Shown here one piece after another: positions 1-7,504 of a DNA stretch of 64,000 nucleotides. Origin of the DNA: Eubacterium limosum (GTDB lineage Bacteria; Bacillota; Clostridia; Eubacteriales; Eubacteriaceae); the NCBI RefSeq assembly GCF_000807675.2, contig NZ_CP019962.1:372001-436000 (forward strand). Direction: 5' to 3'. Made by a program: the position numbers and the translations under genes. Under the pieces are notes generated by a model. That model was not told the DNA's origin and ran no database searches. It saw nothing but the letters and a program-made list of their open reading frames with translations. The stretch's first letter is position 1. Each line of letters starts with the position of its first letter.

Positions 1-32
1 TCCTTTCTGTATCAACGGTTAAGCTTCCACTT

Positions 33-54
33 AAAAAAGGGCTTTCGCCCTTTT
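33..54 (-). terminator. Intrinsic terminator after the DUF2922 gene
   Basis: An AAAAAAGGGC/GCCCTTTT hairpin with a TTTC loop. On the minus strand it ends in a T run just past the stop of the DUF2922 gene. Confidence 0.8.
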
Positions 55-66
55 CTACCGCTTCTC

Positions 67-297
67 TTACTCCACTGCCACGTCGGTCTTGGTGGTGTCT
101 ACCCGCACTGCGCCCACGACCTTGGCGAGGGCAAAACCGTCGGGCTCAAAGGCGCCCTGGTCCACGATGGCCTGGGCCCCGGTTTTGATCTCGGCGTCGG
201 TAATGCCGTCCTTGTAATCTGGGATGGTGATTTTATGATCCTTCCCGTCTGCGCGCTGAAAGGTGATGGTTAAATCTTTGCTGGTTGTTGCTGCCAT
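67..297 (-). CDS. DUF2922 family protein
   Basis: A 76-residue soluble protein that fits the DUF2922 family: a short protein with the pattern LTITFQRADGKDHKITIPDY near the start and an alternating beta pattern. The function of the family is unknown. The start is supported by AGGAGG upstream. It follows the DUF1659-like gene by 49 bases on the same strand, and this pairing is common in Firmicutes. A terminator lies directly downstream, so the two genes probably form one unit. No signal peptide or membrane segment is visible. Confidence 0.8.
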   Translation of the reverse strand: MAATTSKDLTITFQRADGKDHKITIPDYKDGITDAEIKTGAQAIVDQGAFEPDGFALAKVVGAVRVDTTKTDVAVE

Positions 298-346
298 GTT
301 TTGTTTCCTCCTGGTTTTTTAATTTGTGCTCTGGGTTCCAATCCTG

Positions 347-571
347 TTAAGCCACTTCGATCATCTCTTCGGCCGTCACTTTCACCTGCTTTTCCCGGAT
401 GGGCTCCTGCATGCCGGTGATGGCTTTGGCGGTGGCCACAAAGGCGTCGTCGGTCACGCCCTCTTTAACGTCGCCGTAGGTCTTGGAGGACTTGACGATC
501 TTTCCTCCCACTTCGCCATGATTGACGGTAATCTTCATTCCTACCGATTCCACTGTTTTTTCAATTGCCAT
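347..571 (-). CDS. DUF1659-like protein
   Basis: A 74-residue protein of unknown function, assigned to DUF1659 from its length, its beta-rich character and its position directly before a DUF2922 gene. It opens with MAIEKTVESVGMKITVNHGE and is acidic at the C-terminus. AGGAGG sits 7 bases before the ATG. It is the first gene of a two-gene unit, separated from the upstream sigma-factor operon by a terminator at about 664-696. Confidence 0.7.
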   Translation of the reverse strand: MAIEKTVESVGMKITVNHGEVGGKIVKSSKTYGDVKEGVTDDAFVATAKAITGMQEPIREKQVKVTAEEMIEVA

Positions 572-663
572 GTGCTTACCTCCTGTTTTTGGTTTCGGCG
601 TTTTGCCTTACACTCTTACAATGGAAAAAAGGGTGGAAATTTTACAGTTATTTCAAAAAAAAT

Positions 664-696
664 AAAAACAACCAAATTTGCTGCTTTGGTTGTTTT
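664..696 (-). terminator. Terminator of the sigma-factor operon
   Basis: A perfect AAAAACAACCAAA/TTTGGTTGTTTTT hairpin, 8-base loop, with a T run on the minus strand, 17 bases past the sigma-factor stop. Confidence 0.85.
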
Positions 697-712
697 TATT
701 GAAAGATTATTC

Positions 713-1300
713 TTATTGCAGGCGGTACTTATTTTTTCTCAGGGCTTCTATTCCCCGATGCACGTGTACGCCGGCCAGGCAAGGACTAATGTCCAGTATC
801 TGGGCGATTTCATTCAGGCTTTTTTCCTCAAAGTAGCGCAGCCGGATAACGTCTGCTCTTTCTGCTCTTATTTCTGCGAGCATCTGCTCAAGCACTGCGT
901 TTTTTTCCTGTCTGACCATTTCTTTTTCTGGCGATGGCCCAGCATCTGGATATTGTTCCAGGCTGTTTTCCCCATCCTCCCCACCGCCTGTGACGGCGCG
1001 CTCGTTTTCCTGTTGTTTTTTGATGGCTTTGGCCGCATTGACAAAATGATGGAACAGGCGGTTTTTCAGATAAAAGGGGAAGACGACGCCTAAATCCGGG
1101 TCGTAGGCCTGTACGGCCTCCAGCACGACCAGGGCGCCGTCCTGCAGGGCGTCCTCATAGGCGTCTGTGTCGTAGATGTATTTTTGTATAACGGACAGGA
1201 TCAGGGGCTTAAAGGTGTTGATCAGCTGCTCTTTAGCTGCTTTGTCATTGTTTTTTGCTTCCTGGACCCAGGTGTCGATCAACGCGTATTTTTCTTTCAA
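713..1300 (-). CDS. Sigma-70 family RNA polymerase sigma factor (small, accessory)
   Basis: A 195-residue protein with a sigma region 2-like N-terminal half (about residues 1-85, including YEDALQDGALVVLEAVQAYDP) and a sigma region 4-like C-terminal helix-turn-helix (about 145-190, RADVIRLRYFEEKSLNEIAQ). A charged, low-complexity linker (about 90-135) joins them. It should direct RNA polymerase to special promoters. The start appears to be TTG behind AGGAGG. It is the last gene of a tightly packed operon of phage/plasmid-like genes, so it may act on the genes of that element. The exact sub-family is uncertain; it is too short to be a primary sigma factor. Confidence 0.75.
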   Translation of the reverse strand: MKEKYALIDTWVQEAKNNDKAAKEQLINTFKPLILSVIQKYIYDTDAYEDALQDGALVVLEAVQAYDPDLGVVFPFYLKNRLFHHFVNAAKAIKKQQENERAVTGGGEDGENSLEQYPDAGPSPEKEMVRQEKNAVLEQMLAEIRAERADVIRLRYFEEKSLNEIAQILDISPCLAGVHVHRGIEALRKNKYRLQ

Positions 1301-1308
1301 TAAGCCTC

Positions 1309-1509
1309 CTATGCGTCCTCATAGACGTCTGTAATCTCAAGCACAAGGCCGGGAAACCGGTCTTCGACGGCGGCGCTGAGCTCGTTAAAGGCATCCTCGG
1401 CCTCCTCGGCGCTGCGGGCGTAAAAGCCGGCCTGCATCCGGCACTCGGCCTCGACCAGGTAGCTTCTTCTCCGTCTTACCACACCGGGGCCAATCCCGTA
1501 TCGGTTCAT
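1309..1509 (-). CDS. Small hypothetical protein in coupled operon
   Basis: A 66-residue protein that I do not recognise. The N-terminal half is basic (VVRRRRS) and the C-terminal half acidic (AEEAEDAFNE...DVYEDA). AAGGAGA precedes the ATG, and the start codon overlaps the stop of the upstream gene by 4 bases, which indicates translational coupling. The reading frame continues to within 8 bases of the sigma-factor start. Its role is unknown; placement suggests it serves the same element. Confidence 0.6.
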   Translation of the reverse strand: MNRYGIGPGVVRRRRSYLVEAECRMQAGFYARSAEEAEDAFNELSAAVEDRFPGLVLEITDVYEDA

Positions 1510-2120
1510 GTTTTTTCTCCTTTCTGTTTTTCTTCTCTCGCGGCCCAGATGGCGTTAAAGGCAGCCACGTCGTCTCCGGGGTACTGTGCCCGGATGGCGG
1601 CTTTTTCTTCCTCGGTGATCTGGGGCAGCAGATTGAACTGGGGCATAAACGGCGCATCCTCCTGATTAGAATACAATCGAGAAGCATGTTTATTATTTAC
1701 AGGATTTATTAACGGTGCGCCTGTGCGTGCGCTCTGTGTGCGGGGCTGCGTCCAGACCTGTGTGCGCTTGCCGCTCTCTGGGCGGGTTATCCACAGGGTG
1801 GAAAGCTCCGTGTCAAAGGGAATGAGTTCGTACTCACCGGCTTTGTTTCCACCGTGCGGGTGATAGTGCAGGCGTCCGTGACGTACCAGGTGCGCCCTTG
1901 CGCGCGCCACCTGGAAGCGGTTTTCAAGCGCCAGGGCGGCGCACACCCGGGCATTGGCAATCTTAAACCGGATGGGCCAGTACCACAGACCATCACCGGC
2001 CTGGATGGCGGCTTTGTTATTGGTGTACATGAGCAGGTGCCAATAGGCCTGGAGCAGCGGGCTCAGGGGGTGCGTCTCCAGCCATTTGTAAAAGGCCAGC
2101 AGCTCGGTCAGGTAGTTCAT
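1506..2120 (-). CDS. DnaD-like / phage replication-initiator N-terminal domain protein
   Basis: A 204-residue protein. The N-terminal 120 residues resemble the winged-helix N-terminal domain of DnaD-type replisome organisers: MNYLTELLAFYKWLETHPLS, then LLQAYWHLLMYTNNKAA and an aromatic WYWPIRFKIANARVCAAL segment leading to a turn-rich GRLHYHP wing. The C-terminus does not show a clear DnaD tail domain. The frame is open further upstream, but the ATG at 2120 overlaps the previous stop by 4 bases (ATGA), so this start is preferred. Probably a replication protein of a mobile element. Assignment is from pattern only. Confidence 0.6.
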   Translation of the reverse strand: MNYLTELLAFYKWLETHPLSPLLQAYWHLLMYTNNKAAIQAGDGLWYWPIRFKIANARVCAALALENRFQVARARAHLVRHGRLHYHPHGGNKAGEYELIPFDTELSTLWITRPESGKRTQVWTQPRTQSARTGAPLINPVNNKHASRLYSNQEDAPFMPQFNLLPQITEEEKAAIRAQYPGDDVAAFNAIWAAREEKQKGEKT

Positions 2121-2542
2121 CGGGTTGAAAAGAGCAGGTGCGCGGTGCCGCAGCCCTGGCTTTTTCGCAGCTGCATGATCATCAAGCCGTCCAGGAAAAA
2201 GTGCCAGTCCTTTGCCTCGTCCGGGGTGAGCTTTCCGCTGTCGCGGGCGTACTGCAGCAGGTCGCACATGCCGCCGATGTCCACAAACTCCATGACCTCC
2301 AACCGCATCGGGTCGTCTCTGGAGGGAAAATGGCGGCGCCATACACCCACACGCCGGTTGTTCCGCAGCTTATCGAGGAAGCCGTCCTCATCGTCCAGGC
2401 CCAGCAGGACGGCCAGGTCCTCCATATGCCAGGCCAGGGAGCGGCCGCCCACGATCATGGCGCGCAGGGGCTCATGGCTTTTGCCAAAAATATAGGCGGT
2501 ATGGCAGTAGCAGGTTTCAAGGTTCAGGATATCGTGACTCAC
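2117..2542 (-). CDS. Hypothetical, possibly antirepressor-like protein
   Basis: A 141-residue protein with no family that I can name firmly. The section MEDLAVLLGLDDEDGFLDKL followed by DWHFFLDGLMIMQL recalls the layout of BRO/Ant N-terminal domains, but the match is weak. The start is GTG, overlapping the stop of the upstream KilA/ANT-like gene (GTGA), and its own stop overlaps the next start (ATGA). Translational coupling on both sides marks it as a real operon member. Confidence 0.5.
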   Translation of the reverse strand: MSHDILNLETCYCHTAYIFGKSHEPLRAMIVGGRSLAWHMEDLAVLLGLDDEDGFLDKLRNNRRVGVWRRHFPSRDDPMRLEVMEFVDIGGMCDLLQYARDSGKLTPDEAKDWHFFLDGLMIMQLRKSQGCGTAHLLFSTR

Positions 2543-3069
2543 AGGCGCACCGCCTTGGGATCCATGCCATGCTCCTCGAAGAGCATTTTGGCGAACAGGA
2601 GCTGGCCAAAGAGCGTGATCCTAATCCTGTCCTCATCAAGCATGATGATTTCGTCCAGTGCTTTTTGGGTCGGCACCTGGGTAAGCTTCCGGTTTTTCTG
2701 GTAACGGATATAGCCCTTTTTCCGCAGCCAGGCATAAAACTCGTACAGGCCGATGTCCAGCCCCTGAGCCTGAAGCTTTTTGACGAGGTGCTCCACACTG
2801 CATTCCAGCTCCTCCTCCATCAGCCGGTTCTCTGGCGGGGGCGTCGGCTCTGTCTCCCTCAGATAGATCCGGGCCTTTTTTTCATAGTCCTGCCGCAGGG
2901 CGTCCAGCTGCTTTTCCAGAAAGCACAGCTCAATGCGTTTGTCAATGGCGGGCAGGGTCTCGAAGCTGCCTAAAATACGGTCCTCCTGTTTCAGGGCGCA
3001 CGAACCACACCATGGCTTGAATGCTTTTTTGTCCGTTTCGGTTTTTGGGGTTGTCTGTTTACGATTCAT
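2539..3069 (-). CDS. Phage antirepressor (ANT/KilAC-like) protein
   Basis: A 176-residue protein. The C-terminal third (GLYEFYAWLRKKGYIRYQKN, then LTQVPTQKAL) fits the ANT domain of phage antirepressors, which bind DNA or repressors. The central part is a charged probable coiled coil (about residues 35-75), and the N-terminus has a lone CGSC motif. The start MNRKQTT is preferred because AGGAGG lies 8 bases before it; the frame is open for 18 further codons. First gene of the operon that ends with the sigma factor. A good promoter lies at 3115-3143. Confidence 0.65.
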   Translation of the reverse strand: MNRKQTTPKTETDKKAFKPWCGSCALKQEDRILGSFETLPAIDKRIELCFLEKQLDALRQDYEKKARIYLRETEPTPPPENRLMEEELECSVEHLVKKLQAQGLDIGLYEFYAWLRKKGYIRYQKNRKLTQVPTQKALDEIIMLDEDRIRITLFGQLLFAKMLFEEHGMDPKAVRL

Positions 3070-3114
3070 TGTAAACCTCCTGTAAAATTGGAATGATTTT
3101 GTCTTACAGGTAAC

Positions 3115-3143
3115 AGGATACAATAATATTTCAACTTTTACAA
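3115..3143 (-). promoter_or_regulatory. Promoter of the antirepressor-sigma operon
   Basis: Minus-strand TTGTAA, 17-base spacer, TATCCT, about 45 bases before the first start codon. Five overlapping genes follow. Confidence 0.55.
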
Positions 3144-3193
3144 AACGAAAAAGTTCCGATTGATGGTTATTATTTTAACAATATAACTTTTTT

Positions 3194-3748
3194 CTATTCC
3201 TTGAGCATTTTTCCTTCAAACCACAGACGAAGGCGCCTACGCCAGCGGTAGACGGTGTTGTTTTCGCCGTAAAAGTCCAGGGTGTCCCATGGCCGGTTCT
3301 GTTTTCGCCGCAGCCTGCCCGTATGCATTAGCTCATCGTTTTCAAACAAATGCGCGAGCACACTCACTACCACCGTTAAGGCGCAGCGCACCCAGCTCAG
3401 GACGCTGGGCGGAAATACCCGCTGGTTTTTTTCGCAGGCCTCACACTGGCGGCTGCACAGCCACAGAAGGATCAGCTTTCCGCCCTCTACCTCCACAGGT
3501 CTGGGACGCCCGTTAACAATATGGAGCCGGCCTCTGCGGCGGATGGCTCTGAGCTTTTTGGGCCTGAGCGCGCCGCCGCAGTGCTTACAGGTTGTAATTG
3601 CCGCCTGTCCCTGAAAAATATATTCGCCGATGAGCTCCCGCCCCTCCTTGTCTTCATAGCCGGTGTTTACAGGCTCATAATCCTCGGGGTGGGTCTGAAT
3701 GTTCTTGAGCAGTGAAAGGTGTTCGATCCAGTCTCTTGGTATTTTCAT
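3194..3748 (-). CDS. Zinc-finger hypothetical protein (possible transposase-related)
   Basis: A 184-residue basic protein that I cannot name. Two Cys clusters, CKHCGG (about residue 55) and CSRQCEAC (about 98), probably bind one zinc ion, flanking a basic strand rich in Arg. The C-terminus (RRKQNRPWDTLDFYGENNTV, then RWRRRLRLW) looks like a DNA-binding helix-turn-helix. Similar layouts occur in orphan transposase-like zinc proteins, but no DDE triad is evident. GAGG lies before the ATG. It stands alone, bounded by strong hairpins at 3772-3821. Confidence 0.5.
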   Translation of the reverse strand: MKIPRDWIEHLSLLKNIQTHPEDYEPVNTGYEDKEGRELIGEYIFQGQAAITTCKHCGGALRPKKLRAIRRRGRLHIVNGRPRPVEVEGGKLILLWLCSRQCEACEKNQRVFPPSVLSWVRCALTVVVSVLAHLFENDELMHTGRLRRKQNRPWDTLDFYGENNTVYRWRRRLRLWFEGKMLKE

Positions 3749-3771
3749 TTTCGCGCCTCTTTCTTAAACAA

Positions 3772-3821
3772 AAAACCCTGAAGGCCGCATACGCGTGTAC
3801 GTATACGGCCTTCAGGGTTTT
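3772..3821. terminator. Large perfect hairpin, bidirectional terminator-like
   Basis: AAAACCCTGAAGGCCG and its complement flank an inner ATACG/CGTAT stem. T runs exist on both sides. It lies just upstream of the zinc-finger gene, so it may end transcripts arriving from the right. No gene lies between here and 4294. Confidence 0.6.
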
Positions 3822-3956
3822 GATGGGTGACAGCCATTGTCCCATTTTCCATTTTTAATATTATAATGTCTGCTTAATTTTAGTGCTTGTTCTCATTATA
3901 GACGATATCTTACTAAAGTACAAGGAGAAATATGAAACTGCTCGACGGGCATAAAA

Positions 3957-3988
3957 AAACGCCCCCGGTTTAGGAAACCGGAGGCGCT
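3957..3988 (-). terminator. Strong minus-strand terminator
   Basis: GCGCCTCCGGTTT, CCT loop, AAACCGGGGGCG, then TTTTTTT on the minus strand. It lies about 370 bases past the XRE gene stop. A 12-codon plus-strand ORF (ATG at 3932, AAGGAG before it) runs into the same hairpin. Confidence 0.7.
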
Positions 3989-4169
3989 TGAAAGGAAAAG
4001 TATTGGGGGGAGATTAGGTATTTCGCTTAATCTAAGTAAGAGGTATGTGTGTTCAGAAGTATTTATACCCCTGGTATGATCCTTTAATCATCCCGCTTTT
4101 TTTCTTTATTTTTTACACCTTCCTTTAAGGATTTTTGCATATGGCGCACTGGTATGGTATACTTGAGCT

Positions 4170-4294
4170 GTAATCTGATATCTAACGTTTTTCTCAGGGC
4201 ACGATACTACCCCTATCTTTTTTGTAGATCGCAGCCATCTGAGACAAACCTGTTAGATTATACTTGAATGTCCAGCGTTGGCTGGTCTTTTTTT
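4170..4294 (+). ncRNA. Candidate small RNA with own promoter and terminator
   Basis: A promoter TTGCAT, exact 17-base spacer, TATACT (4135-4163) points right. A predicted transcript of about 125 bases follows and ends at a clean terminator (CCAGC GTTG GCTGG, T run, 4272-4294). Inside, ATCTAAC (4180-4186) pairs with GTTAGAT (4252-4258), and TCTCAG (4192-4197) pairs with CTGAGA (4239-4244), giving a two-step closed structure. No ORF of note lies in it. The family is not recognised. Confidence 0.55.
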
Positions 4295-4301
4295 ATGCGC
4301 A

Positions 4302-4341
4302 AAATAAAAACGGCCTTAAGCGCTTCTGCTCAATGCCGTTT
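4302..4341 (-). terminator. Terminator of the XRE regulator
   Basis: AAACGGC...GCCGTTTTTATTTT on the minus strand with an internal CTTAAG-rich loop, 15 bases past the XRE stop. Confidence 0.7.
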
Positions 4342-4355
4342 GTCAACGAATTTTT

Positions 4356-4694
4356 CTACTCCACCGGGTCGTGGCTGAGTAAAAACAGTGTCAGAATTTC
4401 TTCCGCGTATTTTCCTTTTTGGGCCGGACAGCGCTCTAAAAGCTCCAGTATGGCTGAATATTTGGTCCCCATGTATTCTCTGGGGCCAAAAAGTATGGCG
4501 TCGGCGGACATTTTTAATACGTCGCAGAAGCGGTTCAGGCTCTTTAGGGAAAAGCCTTTTGTCCCGAGCTCGATATCGGCAAGAAAGGTGGGGGTGATGC
4601 TGACCTTTCTTGCCAGCTCGTCGCGGGACATGTTTAGAAATGTTCGCTGTTTGCGGATTCTGAGGCCAATGGCCTTGTAGTCGAGTGGCTGCAT
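4356..4694 (-). CDS. XRE family transcriptional regulator
   Basis: A 112-residue protein with a Cro/CI-type helix-turn-helix at about residues 8-65 (IGLRIRKQRTFLNMSRDELA, then VSITPTFLADIELGTKG). The C-terminal 45 residues hold a short helical part that may serve dimerisation. It probably represses or controls neighbouring element genes; its target is not evident. GAGAGGG precedes the ATG. A 64-base inverted repeat (4721-4784) lies between the gene and the terminator on its right, and may hold its operator. Confidence 0.85.
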   Translation of the reverse strand: MQPLDYKAIGLRIRKQRTFLNMSRDELARKVSITPTFLADIELGTKGFSLKSLNRFCDVLKMSADAILFGPREYMGTKYSAILELLERCPAQKGKYAEEILTLFLLSHDPVE

Positions 4695-4720
4695 GTGTTT
4701 TCCCTCTCTATCTATTGTTT

Positions 4721-4784
4721 TCTGGAATCCGCTGTGACAGAAGGCCGCGCGCGTCCGGCCTTCTTCTGGGTCACAGCTTCCAGA
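4721..4784. repeat. 64-base interrupted inverted repeat upstream of XRE gene
   Basis: Nested arms TCTGGAA/TTCCAGA, GCTGTGAC/GTCACAGC and AAGGCCG/CGGCCTT around a CG-rich centre. It sits 27 bases before the XRE start, where operator or leader structure is expected. No T run on either side. Confidence 0.6.
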
Positions 4785-4785
4785 A

Positions 4786-4822
4786 AAACAAAAAACTGTG
4801 TATGGCTTTATCCATACACAGT
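4786..4822 (-). terminator. Minus-strand intrinsic terminator
   Basis: ACTGTGTATGG, 6-base loop, CCATACACAGT, then a T-rich run on the minus strand. A like hairpin (AGCTGTG...ACACAGCT) also lies about 100 bases before the second small RNA copy, at 53712-53750. Confidence 0.65.
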
Positions 4823-4896
4823 TTATCTCTTAAAGTCAATGGCCGATACTCGCTGTGGGCCTTGTAATTTGGGTACAAATGGCCTATAATAAGTAT

Positions 4897-4995
4897 GCGG
4901 TACTTTCCTTTGGGGAGTTGTGTATGGTGCTCGTTCACCACTACGCAAGCCGGCCCGTGTTGGTAGCACGGCGCCGGATGCCGCTTTTTGTTTTT
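4897..4995 (+). ncRNA. Structured small RNA, copy A (paired with copy at 53.85 kb)
   Basis: A promoter TTGTAA, 17-base spacer, TATAAT (4862-4890) is followed by a four-helix RNA. P1 GCGGTA/TGCCGC closes the molecule and doubles as a terminator with a long T run (4985-4995). P2 is CTTTCC/GGGGAG. P3 holds TGGTG/CACCA. P4 is CCGGC/GCCGG with an inner CCGTG/CACGG. The segments GTTGTGTATGGTG, CGCAAGCCGG and CCGGATGCCGC are identical in copy B, while stems P2 and P4 keep pairing with changed bases. No downstream gene in the same sense, so it is a trans-acting RNA rather than a riboswitch. The family is not recognised. Confidence 0.75.
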
Positions 4996-5088
4996 CTTAA
5001 AACCTATTATATCGCTTAATGGTGTTTTTTGCAATGTTATATTGGTATATTATTTCAACCTGGTTCTTTTGAGGGCTGGTGCTTATAG

Positions 5089-5128
5089 GAAAAAACTGCA
5101 TTAAACCGGAAGGTCTAATGCAGTTTTT
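5089..5128. terminator. Terminator of the oligopeptide/nickel ABC operon
   Basis: AACTGCATTA/TAATGCAGTT hairpin with T runs on both sides, 16 bases past the stop of the binding-protein gene. Confidence 0.85.
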
Positions 5129-5143
5129 TTCGGGCTTGGCGTA

Positions 5144-6787
5144 TTATTTTGCGACGGCCTTATACCAGGTCTCGCCGTTGATCACTCCGCGTGATGGGTA
5201 GTTTACCCAGCCGGTGATCTTATCGGTGCGGTAAGGGAAGTAGGTTTTCATGATGGCCAGGGCAATACCTGGGGCTTCTTCGGAATTCATTTTCTGGATA
5301 TCCTTGAAGGCTGCGCTGTATTCGTCGTAGTTTTTGGATTTCATCATTCCTGAATAGGCGTCCAGATAGGCTGGAGCGGCGTAGGTTCCAAAATGCTGGT
5401 TGCTGGTCATGGTAATATCGGCGATGTAGCTGGCAATGCCTGTCCAGTTTGCAATGCCGACGGTGGTCATGCCCAGATAGATTTCATAAGCGCTGTTGGT
5501 TCTCAGCTGTTTGGTATAGTCGGGGTTTGAAATGGTCTGCTCGTCAACGGATACCTGTATTCCTGCTTCTGCCAGATTGGTCTGGATCATCTCTGCGATA
5601 CGCTTATAGATTTCGGTTGATCCCTGAAGGGCGATTTTTACGTTCATGGGGCTGCCGTCTGGAAGCTCGCGCATGCCGTCGCCATCTTTATCGACAAAGC
5701 CTGCCTGGTCCAGCAGTTCGGCCGCTTTTTTGAGATCCCGTTTGTTTTCCGGAAGGCTGCTGTCATAGCCCAGGCACGCCGGAGATACAGCGCCTTCATT
5801 GGCGACCTGTCCGTGTCCGCCGCCAATGGACTGCGCAAGAAGCTCGTAATCCAGGGCACAGCGCACGGCTTTTCTGAAATTGAGGTCGTTTGTCGGGTAT
5901 TGGTTGAACCCAAAAACAATCTGATAGGTGGCGGAATTCAGGCTTTCTCCCGGGTCTATATTGGGGTCGCTTTCGATGGTTGGCAGCAGTGTGGTATCTA
6001 ATGAGGATGAGTAGCCGTACATGACGTCGATCTCTCCGGACTGCATTGCCATGATCAGGGAGGACTGGTTGTCAAAGCTCTTCAGCTCGACTTTATCTAC
6101 GGTGATCTCTCCCAACGGATAGTCGCTTACTGCTTCATAGTAGGATGTCTGGGCGTCCTCGTCGGCTGAAACGAATTTATAGGGTCCGCAGCCGACTGCG
6201 GCGTTGGGTTCTGTATACTTTTTGGACTCTGTGACGTTTTCCCAGATGTGTTTTGGTAAAATGTAGTAGGACAGGGTTGCTTCGTTCATGAACGCAAAGG
6301 CTTCGTCCTCGTCAAAATTCAGGCGGATGCTGGTATCGTCGATCTGGTCGACGGAGGTGATCTTTAGGAACCAGGTCATGTTCTGCTGCTTGTAGTAGTC
6401 GAAGGTGAACAGCACATCTTCGATGGTCACTGGCTCGCCGTCATGCCATTTTAGGCTTCCCAAGGGGTCGAAATGGAGGGTAACCTGCCTGTTATCATCG
6501 CTGATCTCCCATTTTTTGAAAAAACACCCGTCTCCGGTCAGCTTTCCTTCCTCATCAAAACGCCATAAATTCAGCTGTGAGAAGGAATGGTAGTTGAGGC
6601 GGCCATAGGCGCTCTCGCTGTTCATGGCGCTGTAGCCATCGTTTTTGTAGGTTGTCCCGATACGCAGCACCTCTACGTGTCCTGACCCGTTCCCCTGCTG
6701 CTCCCCGCTGGCATTTCCACAGCCCGAAAGAGGCAGCACCACCATCACGGCTGCTAAACAGGCCGCAATCACTCTTTTAATTTTCAT
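5144..6787 (-). CDS. ABC importer substrate-binding lipoprotein (SBP family 5)
   Basis: A 547-residue extracellular binding protein of the peptide/nickel class (SBP_bac_5). A signal peptide with lipobox LSGC (Cys about residue 23) anchors it to the membrane. The family fold is supported by the NRQVTLHFDP...KWHDGEPVTIEDVLFTFDYY region (about residues 95-130) and YILPKHIWENV. It would deliver a peptide, metal chelate or similar ligand to the two permeases encoded upstream. Last gene of the operon, 30 bases after the ATPase gene, followed by a terminator. AAGGAG before the ATG. The ligand cannot be read from sequence; the operon's methyltransferase hints at a modified metallophore or nickel chelate. 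Confidence 0.9.
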   Translation of the reverse strand: MKIKRVIAACLAAVMVVLPLSGCGNASGEQQGNGSGHVEVLRIGTTYKNDGYSAMNSESAYGRLNYHSFSQLNLWRFDEEGKLTGDGCFFKKWEISDDNRQVTLHFDPLGSLKWHDGEPVTIEDVLFTFDYYKQQNMTWFLKITSVDQIDDTSIRLNFDEDEAFAFMNEATLSYYILPKHIWENVTESKKYTEPNAAVGCGPYKFVSADEDAQTSYYEAVSDYPLGEITVDKVELKSFDNQSSLIMAMQSGEIDVMYGYSSSLDTTLLPTIESDPNIDPGESLNSATYQIVFGFNQYPTNDLNFRKAVRCALDYELLAQSIGGGHGQVANEGAVSPACLGYDSSLPENKRDLKKAAELLDQAGFVDKDGDGMRELPDGSPMNVKIALQGSTEIYKRIAEMIQTNLAEAGIQVSVDEQTISNPDYTKQLRTNSAYEIYLGMTTVGIANWTGIASYIADITMTSNQHFGTYAAPAYLDAYSGMMKSKNYDEYSAAFKDIQKMNSEEAPGIALAIMKTYFPYRTDKITGWVNYPSRGVINGETWYKAVAK

Positions 6788-6817
6788 TTCTTTTTTACTC
6801 CTTTGTAAATGGTTATT

Positions 6818-7504
6818 TTAAACAACAGCCGAATTGAGCTGTTTGTCTTCAACAATGACGCCCTCTTCAATGGTATAAATCTTGTCTGACACATAACGGC
6901 AGAGGGCTACGTCATGGGTAATAAAAAGATAGGACAGCTTTCTTTTTTTCTGCAGCGCGAGCAGCATCCGCATGACCTGCGCCTGTGAAATCACATCCAG
7001 CATGGACGTGGGCTCATCCAGTATTAAGATGTCGGGCTCTGGCAAAAGCGCTCTTGCAATGGCAAGGCGCTGGAGCTCACCTCCTGAAAGCTGTGCCGGT
7101 ACCCGCTTCAGCTGCTCTGGATAAATACCAAATTGCCCAGCCATTTCGCGCCGCGCTTCTGTGTTGTACGCTTTGCCGCAGAGCTTATAAACTTCCTCCA
7201 TGCTTTTATCCAGTGAAATTCTGGGATTAAAGGACACTTCTGGGTGCTGGAAAATCATCTGGATACGCTTCCGTTTTTTTTCCCTGGCGGGCAGGGCCTG
7301 AAAGGGCTCATTGTTATAGAGCACTTTCCCCTGCACTGGGCGGAGCAGCCCGGCGGCGATCTGTCCCAATGTTGATTTTCCGCTTCCACTTGTTCCTAAA
7401 AGACCCACAATCTGGCTGTCTTCCAATGTGATTGAAACATCTTTTAAGACAAAATCCTCCTGCTGAGGATAGCGGTGTGATACACGGTCAATTTTAAGCC
7501 CCAT
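6818..7504 (-). CDS. ABC importer ATPase, OppF/NikE/DppF type
   Basis: A 228-residue ATP-binding subunit. Walker A GTSGSGKST (about residues 36-44), signature LSGGELQRLAIARAL (about 137) and Walker B ILILDEPTSMLD (about 159) are intact, with the H-loop in FITHDVALCRY. It is short for OppF and lacks the C-terminal oligopeptide extension, as NikE-like subunits do. It pairs with the preceding ATPase to drive import. The start overlaps the upstream gene by 11 bases; GAGGTG lies before the ATG. Confidence 0.9.
   Translation of the reverse strand: MGLKIDRVSHRYPQQEDFVLKDVSITLEDSQIVGLLGTSGSGKSTLGQIAAGLLRPVQGKVLYNNEPFQALPAREKKRKRIQMIFQHPEVSFNPRISLDKSMEEVYKLCGKAYNTEARREMAGQFGIYPEQLKRVPAQLSGGELQRLAIARALLPEPDILILDEPTSMLDVISQAQVMRMLLALQKKRKLSYLFITHDVALCRYVSDKIYTIEEGVIVEDKQLNSAVV

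Noticed and set aside
326-1093. Long plus-strand open frame opposite DUF1659 and the sigma factor
   Set aside because: Antisense shadow: no ribosome site, odd composition, and the minus-strand genes have clear family matches and terminators.
3932-3970. 12-codon ORF with AAGGAG running into a hairpin, like a leader peptide
   Set aside because: The hairpin has its T run on the minus strand, and no plus-strand operon follows; a leader-attenuator reading is not supported.
4084-4140. 18-codon minus-strand Lys-rich ORF between XRE and zinc-finger genes
   Set aside because: No ribosome site and it overlaps the -35 box of the small RNA candidate.
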